Below, piece after piece: positions 43,811-54,661 of a stretch of DNA of 64,000 nucleotides. The position numbers were made by a program, and so were the translations under genes. This stretch comes from Antilocapra americana (taxonomy: Eukaryota > Chordata > Mammalia > Artiodactyla > Antilocapridae), in assembly GCA_007570785.1 (NCBI GenBank), contig ML660211.1, positions 479,352 through 543,351 on the forward strand, read 5' to 3'. The notes under the pieces are model-generated. The model was not told the DNA's origin and made no database searches. It worked only from the letters and a program-made list of their open reading frames with translations. How positions within the stretch are numbered: position 1 is the first letter of the stretch; the number at the start of each line of letters is the position of its first letter.

Positions 43811-44622
43811 CCAGTACCATATTTCTTAGCAAAAGTGTATTTTACAAAGAAGGTACATTACCTCAGGAAATATCTGTGCTGCAAAGCTAAATTTCTTCTA
43901 TAAGCAAAAGGGACAGAACTGAAATAAATTTTTCTCACTCTGTAAACTTGTTCTAACTTTTAAAAAGTATTGCTTCCTAGAAATTACATTGGAAAAAGCC
44001 TAAAATTCAGTACTTGGATTTCAAAAAGTTGCATATTAATAAATAATATATTAATGTTTATATTTTTGTAAAAGCATTTAATTTCACCAGGATGTATTTT
44101 CCCATGAGTTAAATGGAGTGTTACCATTTCTATCTATGAGAGACTGTTGGGCTCAGACTAGGTGTAAGCATAGAAAGAAATCACTGAGTGATTGGTAAAG
44201 ACACATTTAAGACAAAAATAAGAATTATGTTGAGTTTATTACTTCAATGTGTCTATTTTGTTCTCATTTTCAACTAGTAATTTAAACCACATATGGTAAA
44301 AAGTTTGAAGTATGAAGAAAATTCACATTTTCACCAAGGACCATTTGAGGAAAGTGGACAAAAGACTAATGCTGGGATGTTGCTTTAAGATGAGAAGCAA
44401 TAGTAAAAGTCTGATAGTAGTAAGCTATTCCCACTTGCAATCCCAATACAGCCTTATCTTTAATATAAACAAAGGTTAAGTCTGATGTGGCGGCAGTTCC
44501 TAAATATACAAAAGTTATATGTATCGAAAGCTCCTCCCAAACAAATTGACAGATACAGAAAGCACTTTCAGAATGGGGGTATGAGTAGCTTTGCAGTTCT
44601 CCTCTCCTGAAAAACAACCATT
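43811..44622. other. Unassigned AT-rich DNA
   Basis: No repeat named. The minus-strand ORF 44366-44674 runs into the tail of the next BovB and is not gene-like. Confidence 0.5.
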
Positions 44623-46870
44623 GCTGTTGTTGTTCAGTTGCTAACTCTTTGCAAACCCATGGACTCCAGCACACTAGGTTCCCCTGTCCTTCACCATCTC
44701 CCTAAGATTGCTCAAACCCATGTACATTGAATTAGTGATGCCATGCAACCATCTCATCCTCTGTCCCCTCCTTCTCCTCTTGCCATCAATCTTTCCCAGC
44801 ATCAGGGTATTTTCCAGTGAGTCGAGTCAGCTCTTCCCATCAGGTGGCCAAACTATTGGAGCTTCAGCTTCAGCAACATTCCTTCTAATGAATATTCAGG
44901 GATGATTTCCTTCAGGATTGATTGGTTTGATCTCCTTGCAGTCCAAGGGATTCTCAAGAGTCTTCTCCAGCACAATTCAAAAGCATCAGTTCTTCAGCAC
45001 TCAGCCTTCTTTATGGTCCAACCCTCACATCTGTTCATGACTACTAGGAAAAACATATTTTTGACTACATGGATCTTTGTTGGGAAAGTGATGCCTCTGC
45101 TTCTTAATATGTCTAGATTTGTCATAGCTACACTTCTAAGGAGGAGGTATCTTTTAATTTCATGGTTGCAGTCACTGTCCTCATTGATTCTGAAGCCCCC
45201 AAAATAAAATCTGACATTATTTCCACATTTTCCCCATTTATTTTCCATGAAAAGATAGGCCTGGATGCCATGATCTTCGTTTTTTGAATGTTGAGTTTTA
45301 AGCCAGCTTTTTCACTCTCTCCTTTTACCTTCATCAAGAGACTCTTTATTTCCTCTTTGCCTTTTGCCATTATGGTGGTGTCATCTGCGTATCTGAGGTT
45401 GTTGAATATTTCTCCTAGCAATCTTGATTCCAGCTTGTCATTCATCCAGCCCGGCATTTCACATTATGTACTCTGCATTGAAGTTAAATAATCAGGGAGG
45501 GGTGGGGGACCATATGTAGCCTTGATGCACTCCTTTTCCAGTTTGGAACCAGCCCGTTGTTCTATATCCAGTTCTAATGGTTGCTTCTTGTCCTACACAC
45601 AGGTTTCTCAGGAGGCAGGTAAGTCGGTCTGGTATTCCCATCTCTTGAAGAATTTTCCACAGTTTGCTGTGATCCACACAGTCAAAGGCTTTAGCATAGT
45701 CAGTGAAGCAGAACTATATGTTTTTTCTGGAATTCTCTTGCTTTTTCTACGATCCAATGGATGTTGACCTGATCTCTGGTTCCTCTCTCTTTTCTAAATC
45801 CAACTTGTACATATGGAAGCTCTTGGTTCACATACTGCTGAAGCCTAGCTTGAAAGATTTAGAGTATAATCTTGTTGGCATGTGAAATGAGTACAATTGT
45901 ATGGTAATTTGAAAATTGCTTGGTATTGCCCTTCTTTGGGATTGGAATGAAATATGAATTTTTTCCAGTCTGTGGCTATTGCTGAGTTTTCCAAATTTGC
46001 TGACATAATGAATGCAGTACTTCAACAACATCATCTTTTAAGATTTGCAATAGCTCAGCTGGAATTCCATCACCTCCACTAGCTTTGTTCCTAGTAATGT
46101 TTCCTAAGGCCCACATGACTTCACATTTCAGGATGTCTGACTCTGGGTGAGTGACTATATCATTGTGCTTAAAGCTTTTCTGTACAGATCTTCTGTGTAC
46201 AGAAGATCTTTTCTTAATGCCAACTTTTCTTAATGTCTTCTGCTTCTGTTAGGTCCTTGCCATTTTTATATTTTATTATGCCTGTCTTTGTATGGAATAT
46301 TCTCTTGGTTTCTTTAATTTTCTTGAAGAGATCTCTAGTCCTTCCCATTCCATTCTTCTCCTTTATTCTTTGCATTGATCACTGAGAAAGGCTTTCTTAT
46401 CTCTCTTTGGTATTCTTTGGAACTCTGCATTCAGATGGTATATCTTTCCTTATTTCCTTTGCCTTTTGCATCTTTTCACAGCTATTTATAAGACTTCTGC
46501 AGNTAGCCATTTTNCTTTTTGCATTTTTTTTCTTGGGGATGGTTTTGATAACCACCTCCTTGTCAATGTCACAAACCTCCATCCACAGTTCTTCAGGCAC
46601 TCTATCAGATATAACCCTTTGAATCTATTTGTGACTTCCATTATTAATCATAAGGGATTTGATTTAGGTCATACCTGAATGGCCTAGTGGTTTTCCCTAC
46701 ACTCTTCAATTTTTGTCTGAATTTTGCAATAAGGTGTTTATGATCTGAGCCACAGTCAGCTCCCAGTCTTATTTTTGCTGACTACATAGAGCTTCTCCAT
46801 CTTCAACTGCAAAGAATATAATCAATCTGATTTTGGTAGTGACCATTTGGTTATGTCCATATGTAGAGTC
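44623..46870 (-). repeat. BovB LINE, 3' two-thirds, with intact YADD
   Basis: Antisense from the (TTG)n tail (44623-44635) to 'TTGGTTATGTCCATATGTAG', ending inside the endonuclease region. On the minus strand RT motif A reads TDYAKAFDCVDH (about 45710-45670) and motif C reads YADD (45391-45380). Frameshifts and stops separate the pieces. A short 12-base duplication (AGATCTTCTGTG/ACAGAAGATCTT) near 46187-46212 forms a small palindrome. Two ambiguous bases (N) lie at 46503 and 46514. Confidence 0.96.
45128..46150 (-). pseudogene. BovB RT remnant with YADD
   Basis: Open stretches include 45128-45457 (GEIFNNLRYADDTTIMAKGK, then KAGLKLNIQKTKIMAS) and 45492-45677 (DHSKLWKILQEMGIPDRL, then CVGQEATIRTGYRTTGWFQ). 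Among the copies here this has the least damaged catalytic core, but it lacks a continuous frame, the endonuclease N-terminus and a start. Confidence 0.92.
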
Positions 46871-47500
46871 CATGTTGACCACGTTTTGTCAGGTCGCAAT
46901 TGGCAGGAACATGCCCTTCAGCCCCTCAGCATAGCTGGATGACATGCCTGGTACCCTGGCTGTTCCACTGCTGGTCTTCATTAAGTGTTTAAACCTTCCC
47001 TGGCCGTTGAGTGTTAGTACACGTGTGGTCAGGGATTGAGGCAAAGGCCCTGCTATAATGGCTGGCAAGAGGTTCCAGGGAAGGCTGGAGCTGATATTGG
47101 AGGATGCTCAGGAGCAGAGGGCACCTGGCCTCACTGCTGCTGCTGGCTGCTCTGGAGCTGGCCAGGAGCTGCTGTCCACCGTGGAGCCTAACCGCTGCCC
47201 AGGATCCATGGCAGCTCGGGAGCTGCTGTCCACCGTGGAGCTGATTTGCTGCCCAGGAGCCAGCAGTACCTGGGCCTTGCCACTGCCGCAGGTCTCCCCG
47301 GGGCCAATCTACCGTCACCACTTGCTCCGCACTGGGAACTGGGGTCGCTGGTCACTACCCTGTTCCCACCTCCATCTCTGGGGTTATCTTTGTGAAGCAG
47401 TTTTCTCAGCCATCAATATCTCTACAGGCAGCCATGGCCATGTTATCACACTGTCATCTTTACCACCTTGTGGAAATTATTGTAAAATGACCATTTAAAA
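46871..47500 (+). other. GC-rich segment with a 54-bp tandem repeat and a 146-codon ORF
   Basis: 46880-47400 is much GC-richer than its surroundings and has more than ten CpGs. The 23-base core from GGAGCTGCTGTCC to GTGGAGC occurs at 47165 and again at 47219 (period 54 bases), followed both times by a diverged GCTGCCCAGGA. The period is a multiple of three, so the plus-strand ORF 47058-47498 repeats ELLSTVEPNRCPG / ELLSTVELICCPG; the minus-strand frame (46989-47321) repeats LHGGQQL. I recognise no protein family. It may be a minisatellite-like piece of an ERV or another repeat, or a small CpG island. A gene is possible but unsupported. Confidence 0.4.
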
Positions 47501-48059
47501 TCTCTGGAAACTGTACTCAGGGCATAACACAAGTGTAGAAACATTTATTCAAGAAAATCTATTAAATCTACATAAGAACAGTGAGAGTCAGTGACATTGA
47601 AATCAAACCAGCTCTGTCGACCACCACCCCTAACTCAGAAGCTGCACTCCAGGTGAATTTAACTAAGAGAAGAGGGGGCCCCTGTTACCTGGTTTTCTAG
47701 TTTAAGGCTATTCCAGGAGGAGCAGGCTAAAAGCATTTCTCATCTTTCCCAATTCCATGTGGCAAAAGTGCTATTTCAGACAAGAGGAGGAAAGAAGTTG
47801 AGGGCCAATTCTTCCATCCAGCACTTTTAGGGTTGGAAGCACTACCCCAGACACTGAAGGCAGAGAATACTGACCACAAACCACCCTTGCCCAGATGACC
47901 TTCAAGTCATATGTTCCATTCTAGAAGAGAAATGGCAAAAAGCCCAGAGACTACTAACCTGCCCAGAACTCTGCTCATAAAGCAGGAGTGATGCTCTAAG
48001 AGAAGCAGATTGCTGTCTCACATCCACTTCCAAAACAGTAGGACAGGAGTCCTGCCAGG
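47501..48059. other. Unassigned DNA, possibly the 5' region of an ancient L1
   Basis: It leads smoothly into the ancient L1 at 48060 and could be its 5' UTR, but I cannot support an edge. Confidence 0.35.
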
Positions 48060-49720
48060 ACTAGAGATAATTTTTAAAAACAGACCTCAGTAGCTCCATA
48101 GCAAGTAGCTGAAAATCAGTGAGACCTAATAGCTGTGTGTGAAGCTAACAAAAGCAGGAAGATTAACAGAGATCTGGGAAAGAGACAGTCAAAGAGAATC
48201 CTGTTAAAAAACACTGTCATCCTTGAGAACAAGGAGTCAGGGTAGTTGACCCAAGCCCAAGGCTGCACTGTTTGAAAACCAGCATTAGAGACTTCAGTTC
48301 TGCAGAAGAATTAGACTTCACTGAAATAGCTTACACAAGTTACTAAACTGATAAAGAGGAAAACAAACAATGAGCAGTTATGGGGTGGTAGGGGTCAGAA
48401 TCTAGTACTACTTTAAGACATTCCCTGATGTGTCTTGTTAACAACGGCAGCAACAACAAAAATTATGAGCCATTCAAAGGCACAGGGAAGGAAGCAGAAA
48501 ATGTGATTCATTTACAGGAGGAAAAGCAGCCAACAGAAATTGCCTGTAAGAAGGATCAGGTTTCAGTTAGTAACTATCAAAATATATTTAAAAATAATTA
48601 AAGGAGTAAAGAAAGGAGGCCAAGATATGGTAATCATATCTCACTGAATAGAAAATATGAAGGTTAAAAAATTGAATATATCTCCAAATAAAAATCATGC
48701 AATATAAAGTATAATAAATGAAAATGCAAATTTTACTAGAGAGGCTCAAAGATAGAATCAGGCTGGCACAGAAAAGAACTAGTGAAATTGAAAATGGATT
48801 AACAGAAACTACTTGAAAACAGGCTGACAAAAATTACTTGAAAATAGATTGACAGAAATTAGTCAATCTGAGGAATGAACGGGAAACAGAACAAAGAAAG
48901 AATCAGAAAAATGTGTGACATCATAAAATATATCAATTACACATGATGGGAGAACCTGGAGGAGAGAGACAAAAAGGGGTAGAAAAATGTGCAAATGAAT
49001 AACTGAATAACGGCTTAACCTTCTGCTACATGATGAAAAACATTAATTTACACATTCATGAAGCTCAATGAACTTGAAGGAGGATAAATTTTAAAAGATG
49101 CACATACAAAATGTTGACAACCAGAAACAAAAGGAAAATCTTTAAAGGACCTAGAGCAAAATGATTTAACATATATGAGGAAACCAAGATTGTTAAGAGC
49201 TAATTGTTTATAATGGAGGTTAGAAGGCAGTGAGAGGGCATGTTCAAAGTGCTGATAGAAAAAAACAAACAACTCTCAACCAAGATTCTAATATCCAGCA
49301 AAAATAGCTTTTGAAAATGAAAATTAAATAAAAACATTCACATATCAGCAAAAACTGAGAGGATGTGTTCCTGGTAAACCTTCATTGCAGTAAAATGTTC
49401 AAGGAAATTCTTCAGGTTGAAAGTTTGTGACACCAAAGAGTAAAGCTACATTAAAACAAATAAACAAAAATACCCAGAAAATTATGCAAGTATTGACAAA
49501 AAATAGGATAATTGCAGATTTGTTTTTCTTTCTTACTTAATAGCTATTGCAAAAAATTGTGTGTATAATTCTTAGCAATATAAAATGTAAATCTATAATG
49601 TATTTGATAATAATAAGATAAAAGAGGTAAGTGGGAAGAAGCTGTATTGGAGTAGTCAAATAACACTAGCTGGTAACTTGGATCAGTAGGAAGAAATAGA
49701 AAAAGCAAAATAGAATAGAA
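48060..49720 (+). repeat. Ancient L1 LINE, 5'/ORF1 region
   Basis: Degenerate but ordered L1 ORF1-region landmarks: 'ACTAGTGAAATTGAAAATGG', a 'CATGATGGGAGAACCTGGAG' block, 'CATTCATGAAGCTCAATGAA', 'ATATCCAGCAAAAATAGCTT' and 'TTCAAGGAAATTCTTCAGGT'. No frame survives. It has the same orientation as the ORF2/3' part at 50870-52595, so both may come from one element with a large internal loss. Confidence 0.65.
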
Positions 49721-49761
49721 AAGATAGATAAGAAATAGAAAATATAATATACTCTACTGTT

Positions 49762-49876
49762 CTCTTCTCCAGGGGATCTTTAAAACCCAGGGATCGAGCC
49801 CGGGTCTCCCACATTGCAGGTGGATTGTTTAACAGCTGAGCCATTAGGGAAGACCAAGAATACTGGAGTGGGTAGC
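49762..49876 (-). mobile_element. BOV-A2-type SINE, cut by the assembly gap
   Basis: Antisense second-monomer head ('TCTCCAGGGGATCTTTAAAA' to 'AGCTGAGCCATTAGGGAAGA') followed by 'ATACTGGAGTGGGTAGC', the monomer junction typical of BOV-A2, and then N. The other monomer is presumably in the gap. Confidence 0.9.
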
Positions 49877-50276
49877 NNNNNNNNNNNNNNNNNNNNNNNN
49901 NNNNNNNNNNNNNNNNNNNNNNNNNNNNNNNNNNNNNNNNNNNNNNNNNNNNNNNNNNNNNNNNNNNNNNNNNNNNNNNNNNNNNNNNNNNNNNNNNNNN
50001 NNNNNNNNNNNNNNNNNNNNNNNNNNNNNNNNNNNNNNNNNNNNNNNNNNNNNNNNNNNNNNNNNNNNNNNNNNNNNNNNNNNNNNNNNNNNNNNNNNNN
50101 NNNNNNNNNNNNNNNNNNNNNNNNNNNNNNNNNNNNNNNNNNNNNNNNNNNNNNNNNNNNNNNNNNNNNNNNNNNNNNNNNNNNNNNNNNNNNNNNNNNN
50201 NNNNNNNNNNNNNNNNNNNNNNNNNNNNNNNNNNNNNNNNNNNNNNNNNNNNNNNNNNNNNNNNNNNNNNNNNNNN
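49877..50276. other. Assembly gap, exactly 400 N
   Basis: 400 unknown bases. The round number suggests an estimated or placeholder size. It begins within a SINE. ORFs spanning it (49814-50308, 49844-50320) are artefacts. Confidence 1.
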
Positions 50277-50406
50277 GGTGTATATGTATTATAATAATAA
50301 CAGCATAGCAAAGAGGACATAAACCTTTATAACCAAAATATTTCTATTATTCACTAGAATTAACTGACTGTGAATCAAAAGTAGATTTTGATAACATTTA
50401 TACTGT

Positions 50407-50638
50407 GAGATTCCCAGGTGGGTAGTGGTAAAAATAAATCTGCCTGCCAATGCAGGAGACATAAGATTTGTGGGTTCAACCCCTGGGTCAAGAAGATCCT
50501 CTGGAGTAAGAAATGGGAACTTGCTCCAGTACTCTTGCTTGGAAAATTCCATGCACAGAAGAGCCTGGCAGGCCACAGTCCATGAGGCTGCAAAGAGTTG
50601 GGCATGACTGAGTGACTTAGCACACAGCACACACACAC
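50407..50638 (+). mobile_element. Bov-tA SINE with an AC tail
   Basis: Degenerate head 'GAGATTCCCAGGTGGGTAGT', body 'AGAAGATCCTCTGGAGTAAG', 3' end 'GCAAAGAGTTGGGCATGACT', tail 'AGCACACAGCACACACACAC' (50619-50638). Confidence 0.94.
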
Positions 50639-50869
50639 ATACTAAGAGTGGTAGGATAATCATTAAAAAAAAATGCATTCAAAGTATATAGATAAAACAA
50701 TTAAAGAAATTAAAGTGTTACATTAGAAAGTATTCACTTAGTGCAAAAGACAGCAGTAAAAGAGCAACAGAGGAATAAAAAAAATGACATAAAAACCAAA
50801 ACATAATGTGGCTGATGTGAATTCAACTTTATCATTAAAAATACCAAATGTGATTTCATTAGACATTTC

Positions 50870-52595
50870 AAATTTATTCATGTATTTAATACAATAGCCT
50901 TCAAAATTTCAGCTAATTCTTTTCCCAGAAATTGATAGATTCTAAAATTCATATGGAAATAGAAATTCACACTATGAATAGCCTAAACAATTATAGTGAA
51001 GAACAAAGATAGGAGGGTTTACAAAGACCAATTTCAAAACTTACAATAAAGCAACAGCAATGAATAAAGTATGATAATAGCAAGAAAGTTGAAAAAAAGA
51101 TCAATGGAATAGCATTGAGAGTCCAGAAGTAATCTTTTATATTTATGGTCAATTAACTTTTGACAAGGGTACCAAGACAATTCAATAGGGTAGGAATAGT
51201 TTTGTCAACAATTGGTGCTGGAATGACTAGATATTCACAGACAAAGCAGAAAACTTGGACTTCTTCCACACCATAAATAAACTCAAAAGTAGTCATGTCT
51301 CTAAATGTATAACTAAAATTATAAAGCTCTTAGAAGAAATTATAAGATTAAATCTTGTGAACTAGACTTAGGCAAAAAGTCTTCTTGGAAGGACACCAAA
51401 ATCACAATCCATAAAAAAAAATAAATAAATTGGACTTAATTATTTTTTAAAACTCCAGCTTAAAGTATACCTCAAGAAAGGGCAAATATAACCCATCAAA
51501 TGGGAGATTATATCTGAAAATCTTAGATCTGATAATGGAGTGATGCTAAGAAAATATTTTTAAAAACACTTATAATTCCACAAAAAAGATAAATAACTCA
51601 AATTTGAGAAAATAATATGAATAGGTATTTCTGTAAAATTATCACACAATTATTACATTAAAAAATGTGTGACATTACCCAATATCAAAATACAAAGAAA
51701 AACCACAATGAAATAACACTCTACCATCACCAGCTCCCCCACTAGAATGGCTATAATTAAATACATAAAATAATAAATATTTGTGAGGATATGGAGAATT
51801 CTGAACTCCCATACATCACTGAAGGAAATGAAAAATGGAGAAAACTCCTACGAAAAACATGTGGGGCAGCCTCTGTCAAACTTAAAGTTCCCATATGTAT
51901 GTGCGTCAGTCATTCAATTGTGTATGAATCTTTGTGACCGCATGGATTGTAGCCCTCTAGATTCCTCTGTCCATGGAATTCTCCGGGCGAATATTGGATT
52001 GGGTTGCCATTTCCTCCTCCAGGGGATCTTCCCGACCAAGGTATTGAATCTGGGTCTCCTGCACTGTGAGTAGATTCATTCCTCTGAGCCACCAGGGAAA
52101 TCTCTAGCATATCTACTCTTAGATACATATCCAAGGAAATGAAAATATACAAGATAAATGAAGACATAGACTAAAAATTTGTACATAAATGTTCTTATCA
52201 ACATTATTCATGGTAGCCAAAATTGGAAACAATTCAAATATGCATTAACTGATGCATGGATAAATAAAAAGTGACATGTCAATACAACAGAATATTATTC
52301 AGAGATAAAAATGAATAAATTATGAGACATAGGTAAACCTTAAGTATATTATGCTTAGGTGAAAAAAAGTCAGATTCAAAAATTGTAGGATTCCATGTAC
52401 ATTAAAATGTCAAATTAGGCAAATCTATTTAAAAAAAATTGTCTAATGGTGAGGTGGAATGTGGAGTGTCTGAAAATGGCCATGAATTTCTTATGGGGAT
52501 AATGGATGTACAACTGCGCATATACTAAATATTATCCTTCTATATACTTGGATTGTATGTTGTGTGATATATATCTAATAAAACTATTGAAAATA
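50870..52595 (+). repeat. Ancient L1 LINE, ORF2 C-terminus and 3' UTR
   Basis: Landmarks in order: 'AATTCATATGGAAATAGAAA', 'AATGGAATAGCATTGAGAGT', 'TTCAATAGGGTAGGAATAGT', 'ATTCATGGTAGCCAAAATTG', 'CAGAATATTATTCAGAGATA', ending with a polyadenylation-like 'CTAATAAAACTATTGAAAAT'. A Bov-tA SINE interrupts it at 51898-52106. No frame survives. Confidence 0.88.
51898..52106 (-). mobile_element. Bov-tA SINE inserted in the ancient L1
   Basis: Reverse orientation: 'TGTGCGTCAGTCATTCAATT', 'ATTCCTCTGTCCATGGAATT', 'GGGTTGCCATTTCCTCCTCC', head 'CTGAGCCACCAGGGAAATC'. Many substitutions. No clear target-site duplication. Confidence 0.94.
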
Positions 52596-54661
52596 GCTAG
52601 GAAACCAAATCTGTTAAAGAAAAATATCAGACAAATTTTTACCGAGGTGAAGTTTTTTTGAAAAAATAAATTTTATTTCCTTGCAATAATAGAGTCAAGT
52701 AGATTACAAATATATACATCACAATTCTATCAAATAATTTTCCCACTGCTGGACTTCAAGATATTGGATGTAATATATATATTACCTTACCAAAGTGAGG
52801 TTAACTAGATTCATTGTTTATTCAGGTATTATCAGTAATGTTTGAAACATTCAAAAGTTTATTTTTACACACACATAAAAGCCCCATGACTTAAAATGTG
52901 TAATTTTTGTTGGTAAATGGGAAGTTTAGAAATAGAAAATTACCAAGTTTGTAACAATTATCTAGCATAGCCTCAGAGAAAGAAGAGACTATATAAGTAA
53001 AATTATTCTTCCACCCATTGGATTTTGACTGTATCATAAAGAGACAAATCCTCTGTTTGCTTATGCCAAAATGAATATTTCACAGGCTTGGACTTGGTAG
53101 AGAGGAGACTGAGCTGTGGCAGCCTGCTGGGTATCACATGAGTAAAGATGCTGTAATTTAACCCTTCAGCTATGGACTTTTATGAATCATCACTAAGATT
53201 CACATAAGAAAGTACATGTGTTTTTCTCTGGCTTACTCTAGGAGAGCAAATGTTTTCCTACTTACTAGTTAATGCACAGTTAAACACTCCAAAGTGCACA
53301 ATGAAATGCAAATTTCTGCAGAAAAAGAAAATCACCTGACTTATGAAATAGTTACTCTTGTATTAAACTTTCAGAAAGCGGTCATTGGCGTGATTTTAGC
53401 TTTTATCGTTTGGGCCACACATGCGGTTCCCTCATGAACAGACATAACTGTGATTGTACCAGCTCTAGCATCTCAATTCTCTTTTATACTGGCTTCCTTG
53501 AGTTTTGTAGATTTGCTTAAGGCCTTTTACATTGAGGGGATAAGTTTTGCAAAAGGGGAAACCCTCCAGAGCTTTTTGTGCATTGCCAATGACAGCAGAA
53601 AGCTTCTGATTTCTAAAGTACCATATTTTAACTGTCATAGCAGTGACATAAAACTACTGTAACTAAAAAGGAGAACTGGTAAGCTATTGGTAAATATAAA
53701 TTTAAAATGTGATATATTTGTGAACAAAACAATTTGCTTAAGCTTTGTAAACTAGCCAGTGCCATTTCATTGATAAACAGATCGTTATGTATATCTCAAT
53801 GGCAAAAGTAACTAGGGTATTAGTACAAATTGTATTTTAATGTCTTGTTTCCTGTCCTAATTACTTAAATAATCTTAGAAGAATCGTTATTTTTTAAAAA
53901 TGCTATAATTTCTATTTTGATTGATAGTTTAGTATAGAGTTGAGGATCAATCAGTGCTTCACAATTGAATTACCAGGCTCATGAAGCTCTTCTCAATGAA
54001 TACACATACACTTGAGATTTAGTGCCTAAAGACAAAAACTAAATGTAGTTGTCTGAAGTACTTCTATATATCTGTAACAAACTGAATATATTTAATTTGG
54101 TAATATGTTTTCACCAAATAAAATACTGTGATTGAGACTTTTTCTTAAAGAAAACCAGTAAAGTTTATTTAGAATGATGTGTCTATCAATAAAATAAAAT
54201 TCATTTCTAAAGCAATTGTCTGAGAAATAATGGCACAAAACTTTTGAAGAAAAGCTATGTGCTTCAATCAGATTCTTCCTTTCCCTATTTTTGTCTCCCC
54301 ATACGTATATGTATATGCATTTATATCTGTGTGTATAAACTTTTATATACTTATACATAATTACTGTAAACATGATACGCATATATTCCTACATATAATT
54401 AATGACATGAACATGGTTTTTTATATAATAGAATAACAAAATACACTAAAATATTTTATTAAAAGTTTGACTTTACAAATATTTATCAGTTATTGGAATG
54501 TGTCTTCTCTATTTTGTTTTTCCATATAGATCAGGTATACAGATGACTTTCAAGGGAGACATTAAAGATTCGATATAAATGATGTTTGTATGTATACATG
54601 CACACTTCCTCTAAGTGAAATGCAATAAATTTCATCACATGCTTAAGGGTTACACAAACTA
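52596..54661. other. Two kilobases without recognisable repeats
   Basis: The longest clean stretch in the second half of the window. 53030-53650 has balanced composition and strings such as 'AAAGCGGTCATTGGCGTGAT' and 'GGGCCACACATGCGGTTCCC', unlike the low-complexity AT-rich DNA around it. The plus-strand ORF 53450-53662 is unrecognised. A conserved noncoding element is possible. Confidence 0.45.

Noticed and set aside
49814..50320. Long ORFs of unknown residues on both strands
   Set aside because: They are produced by reading through 400 N.
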